DNA of 7,691 nt from Sulfurirhabdus sp043759595 (GTDB lineage: Bacteria > Pseudomonadota > Gammaproteobacteria > Burkholderiales > SMCO01), in contig JAYVLG010000113.1 of assembly GCA_043759595.1 (NCBI GenBank), positions 1 to 7,691 on the forward strand. The letters are read 5' to 3'. Shown piece after piece: positions 5,792-7,691 of this stretch. The number at the start of each line of letters is the position of its first letter. Position 1 is the stretch's first letter. Position numbers and translations under genes: made by a program. A model generated the notes under the pieces. The model saw only the letters and a list, made by a program, of their open reading frames with translations. It did not search any database and was not told the origin of the DNA.

Positions 5792-6883
5792 ATGAATATT
5801 AATGGCATTTCTTATCGTTCAATCTGGCCGGGGCAGGATGGCAGGTCGGTGAACATCATCGATCAGACTCGACTCCCGCATGATTTTTCTGTGATCCAAC
5901 TGACTAATTTATCTGGTGCGGCCTATGCAATCAGCGCAATGCAGGTGCGTGGTGCACCTTTGATCGGTGCTACGGCAGCTTTCGGCGTGGCACTGGCTAT
6001 GCAAGAAAATGCGACTGATGCAGGGCTGAAATCTGCGTGTGAAACTTTACTGGCAACCCGTCCTACGGCTGTCAATTTGCGTTGGGCACTGGAGAGGATG
6101 CAATCGGTGCTTTCTGCTGCCATCGATATTGAGCGCGTTAACATGGCCTGGCAGGAAGCAAAATTGATTGCAGATGAAGATGTGGAAATTAATCGATCAA
6201 TCGGGTTAAATGGATTACCGATTATTCGTACTTTTTGGGAAAAAAAACGTCATCCTGTCAATATTCTGACTCACTGCAATGCAGGCTGGTTGGCAACAGT
6301 AGACTGGGGCACTGCTTTGGCGCCGATTTACGCGGCACATGATTCAGGCATCCCTGTGCACGTCTGGGTGGATGAAACCAGGCCGCGTAATCAAGGGGCA
6401 AGTCTTACTGCATGGGAGCTGCAACAACACGGTGTGCCGCATACCTTGATAGTAGATAATGTTGGAGGGTACTTGATGCAGCATGGGCAGGTGGATATGG
6501 TGATTGTGGGCACTGATCGCACAACAGCTCAGGGTGATGTATGCAATAAAATCGGCACTTATCTTAAGGCATTGGCGGCCAATGATAATAATGTGCCATT
6601 TTATGTTGCTTTACCCGGCCCCACGATCGACTGGCGTATTAGTAATGGCCTGACAGAAATCCCGATAGAACAGCGTGACGGTGCAGAGGTTTCTCATATT
6701 AGCGGGCTGGATTCTACGGGAAAGGTTGTAGTTGTGAATATCGCACCAGCGGACTGCCAGGTAGCTAATTACGCATTTGATGTCACGCCTGCCAGGCTAG
6801 TGACTGGGCTGATAACTGAACGAGGAGTATGCGCTGCTACAAAAGATGGGTTGTCGGGGCTTTATCCGGAGCAAATGGCATGA
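5792..6883 (+). CDS. mtnA: S-methyl-5-thioribose-1-phosphate isomerase MtnA
   Basis: Cytoplasmic enzyme of 363 residues, the usual length, related to eIF2B subunits. It isomerises the ring-closed aldose S-methyl-5-thioribose 1-phosphate to the ribulose 1-phosphate ketose in salvage of 5'-methylthioadenosine. Family blocks appear in order: YRSIW and DGRSVNIIDQTRLP near the N-terminus, QVRGAPLIGATAA (51-63), LTHCNAGWLAT (159-169) with catalytic Cys162, and VWVDETRPRNQGA (191-203). VIVGTDR (237-243) then provides catalytic Asp242, followed by NKIGTY and PGPTIDW. The ATG is fixed by the family N-terminus; it has no Shine-Dalgarno and follows a pyrimidine tract. The stop overlaps the start of the aldolase gene (ATGA), so the two are translationally coupled. 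No MTA phosphorylase, MTA nucleosidase or methylthioribose kinase gene is in view to supply the substrate. Confidence 0.96.
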   Translation: MNINGISYRSIWPGQDGRSVNIIDQTRLPHDFSVIQLTNLSGAAYAISAMQVRGAPLIGATAAFGVALAMQENATDAGLKSACETLLATRPTAVNLRWALERMQSVLSAAIDIERVNMAWQEAKLIADEDVEINRSIGLNGLPIIRTFWEKKRHPVNILTHCNAGWLATVDWGTALAPIYAAHDSGIPVHVWVDETRPRNQGASLTAWELQQHGVPHTLIVDNVGGYLMQHGQVDMVIVGTDRTTAQGDVCNKIGTYLKALAANDNNVPFYVALPGPTIDWRISNGLTEIPIEQRDGAEVSHISGLDSTGKVVVVNIAPADCQVANYAFDVTPARLVTGLITERGVCAATKDGLSGLYPEQMA

Positions 6884-7527
6884 ATGAATTTACACTAAGG
6901 CAACAGATGGTGGAAACCTCGCTGGATTTATCGCGTCTTGGCCTGAATCGTGGTGCATCAGGTAATGTGGGCGCACGTTATGAAGATCACTTTCTGGTGA
7001 CACCAACCGGGATGTCGGCTGAAGAAATGGCGCCTGAAGATATGGTGCTAATGGATTTTGAGGGGAACTGGCAGGGTGATCGCCGCCCTTCCAGTGAATG
7101 GCGTTTTCATCGTGATATTCTTGCTGCAAGACAAGATGTCAATGCCATTGTGCATACCCATTCTACCTTTGCCACAACACTTGCCTGCATGGGTAAGGAA
7201 ATTCCCGCATTTCATTACATGATTGCCGCAGCAGGAGGTAAAACGATTCGATGTTCACCTTATGCTACCTTTGGCACTCAGGCGCTTTCTGATTATGCTT
7301 TAAAGGCGCTGGAAGATCGCAAAGCATGTCTTCTTGGTAACCACGGTATGATCGTTGTGGGAAACTCGCTGAAGCGAGCACTTGGACTAACGGTGGAAGT
7401 AGAATCACTCTGTGAGCAGTATTGGCGTGTATTGCAGATTGGTGAGCCAATTGTACTTTCAGGTGAAGAAATGGACGTCATTCTTGAAAAATTTAAGCAT
7501 TATGGTCAATCCGCAATGCGTGAGTAA
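6880..7527 (+). CDS. ald2: Class II aldolase, probable methylthioribulose/deoxyribulose-1-phosphate aldolase (Ald2-like)
   Basis: Zinc-dependent aldolase of 215 residues in the L-fuculose-1-phosphate aldolase fold. Glu73 (SSEW), His92 and His94 (VHTHS) and His155 (GNHG) match the numbering of the FucA catalytic Glu and zinc ligands. Substrate-phosphate contacts are probably in ASGNVGAR (26-33) and TPTGMS (41-46). Start: GGAG lies eight bases before the ATG at 6880, which shares ATGA with the mtnA stop; an upstream in-frame ATG at 6829 is inside mtnA and less likely. Coupling to mtnA implies that its substrate is the MtnA product. In Rhodospirillum rubrum and some E. coli, a similar pair forms the DHAP shunt, giving DHAP plus methylthioacetaldehyde or acetaldehyde. 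The alternative is MtnB dehydratase, a relative that acts on the same substrate, but the SSEW and VHTHS context favours an aldolase. Confidence 0.75.
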   Translation: MNEFTLRQQMVETSLDLSRLGLNRGASGNVGARYEDHFLVTPTGMSAEEMAPEDMVLMDFEGNWQGDRRPSSEWRFHRDILAARQDVNAIVHTHSTFATTLACMGKEIPAFHYMIAAAGGKTIRCSPYATFGTQALSDYALKALEDRKACLLGNHGMIVVGNSLKRALGLTVEVESLCEQYWRVLQIGEPIVLSGEEMDVILEKFKHYGQSAMRE

Positions 7528-7597
7528 AGCTATCGACAGTAAAAGTTTTCCTGATTTGCAATCGTTTTCGGCTGACTTGATATGCTTCCTTATATAA

Positions 7598-7691
7598 TGG
7601 ACCCCTTAGTCAAGACAATAAAGCATCGAGTTTAAGAGGGTAACCTTTCACATGCAGCGGAATGGCGCTGCCCCAGTTTTGTTTCTGTATT
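7598..7691 (-). mobile_element. Possible end of an IS3-family insertion sequence, cut by the window edge
   Basis: The block starting TGGACCCCTTAGTCAAGACA (7598-7617) resembles the terminal inverted repeat of IS3-family elements. On the minus strand, a frame open from the window edge stops at 7632-7634 with a C-terminus reading NTETKLGQRHSAACERLPS. The RHSA block and the short distance from stop to element end (about 34 bases) are typical of IS3 OrfB transposases. The assignment is tentative because only 19 codons are visible and the match is from memory. A TATAAT at 7593-7598 touches the proposed edge. If correct, the element lies about 70 bases downstream of the aldolase gene. Confidence 0.35.

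Noticed and set aside
7652..7691. Plus-strand partial gene starting MQRNGAAPVLFLY, with AGAGGG upstream
   Set aside because: The spacing to the purine run is long (11 bases), the peptide is unrecognised, and the opposite strand gives a better IS3-transposase-like reading. It cannot be settled from 13 codons.

Overview
The window looks like a chromosomal stretch of a moderate-GC Gram-negative bacterium, probably a betaproteobacterium (Nitrosomonadaceae-like is my best guess). That rests on remembered protein resemblance: a small CXXCH cytochrome, a DUF2288-type protein, an Escherichia coli Mak-like ROK sugar kinase and an MtnA of proteobacterial type. No rRNA or tRNA gene is present to confirm it.

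Layout. Positions 1-337 are non-coding and hold a short tandem GCGCCACT repeat. On the minus strand follow an exported monoheme cytochrome c (338-724) and a DUF2288-type protein (836-1138). Divergent from these is a Mak-type fructokinase (1224-2147) with an apparent two-residue expansion in a phosphate-binding loop. A minus-strand cluster, probably one operon, comes next: msrA (3472-4038), an exported calcineurin-like metallophosphoesterase (2520-3458) and a small unrecognised protein (2247-2504).

The accessory part is about 4.04-5.79 kb. It has a 500-base stretch without a convincing gene, then a GTTAGAC motif like an integron attC core site, two bases before a 136-residue protein with a textbook RanBP2-type zinc finger and three membrane segments. 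Fourteen bases after its stop begins the C-terminal 60% of an integron integrase (intI). That copy lacks its N-terminus and carries three single-base frameshifts, yet still encodes every catalytic residue of the tyrosine-recombinase fold. A perfect 24-bp palindrome and further inverted repeats follow. I read this as the relic of a chromosomal integron.

The right end is a translationally coupled pair: mtnA (5792-6883) and a class II aldolase (6880-7527). Together they match the 'DHAP shunt', which turns the pentose-phosphate from 5'-methylthioadenosine or 5'-deoxyadenosine into DHAP plus an aldehyde. The last about 90 bases look like the right-hand end of an IS3-family insertion sequence reading inward on the minus strand, cut by the window edge.

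The strongest items for follow-up are the integron relic with its zinc-finger membrane cassette-like gene, the mtnA-aldolase pair, the kinase loop expansion and the 24-bp palindrome. I did not find a clear new multi-gene defence or metabolic system.
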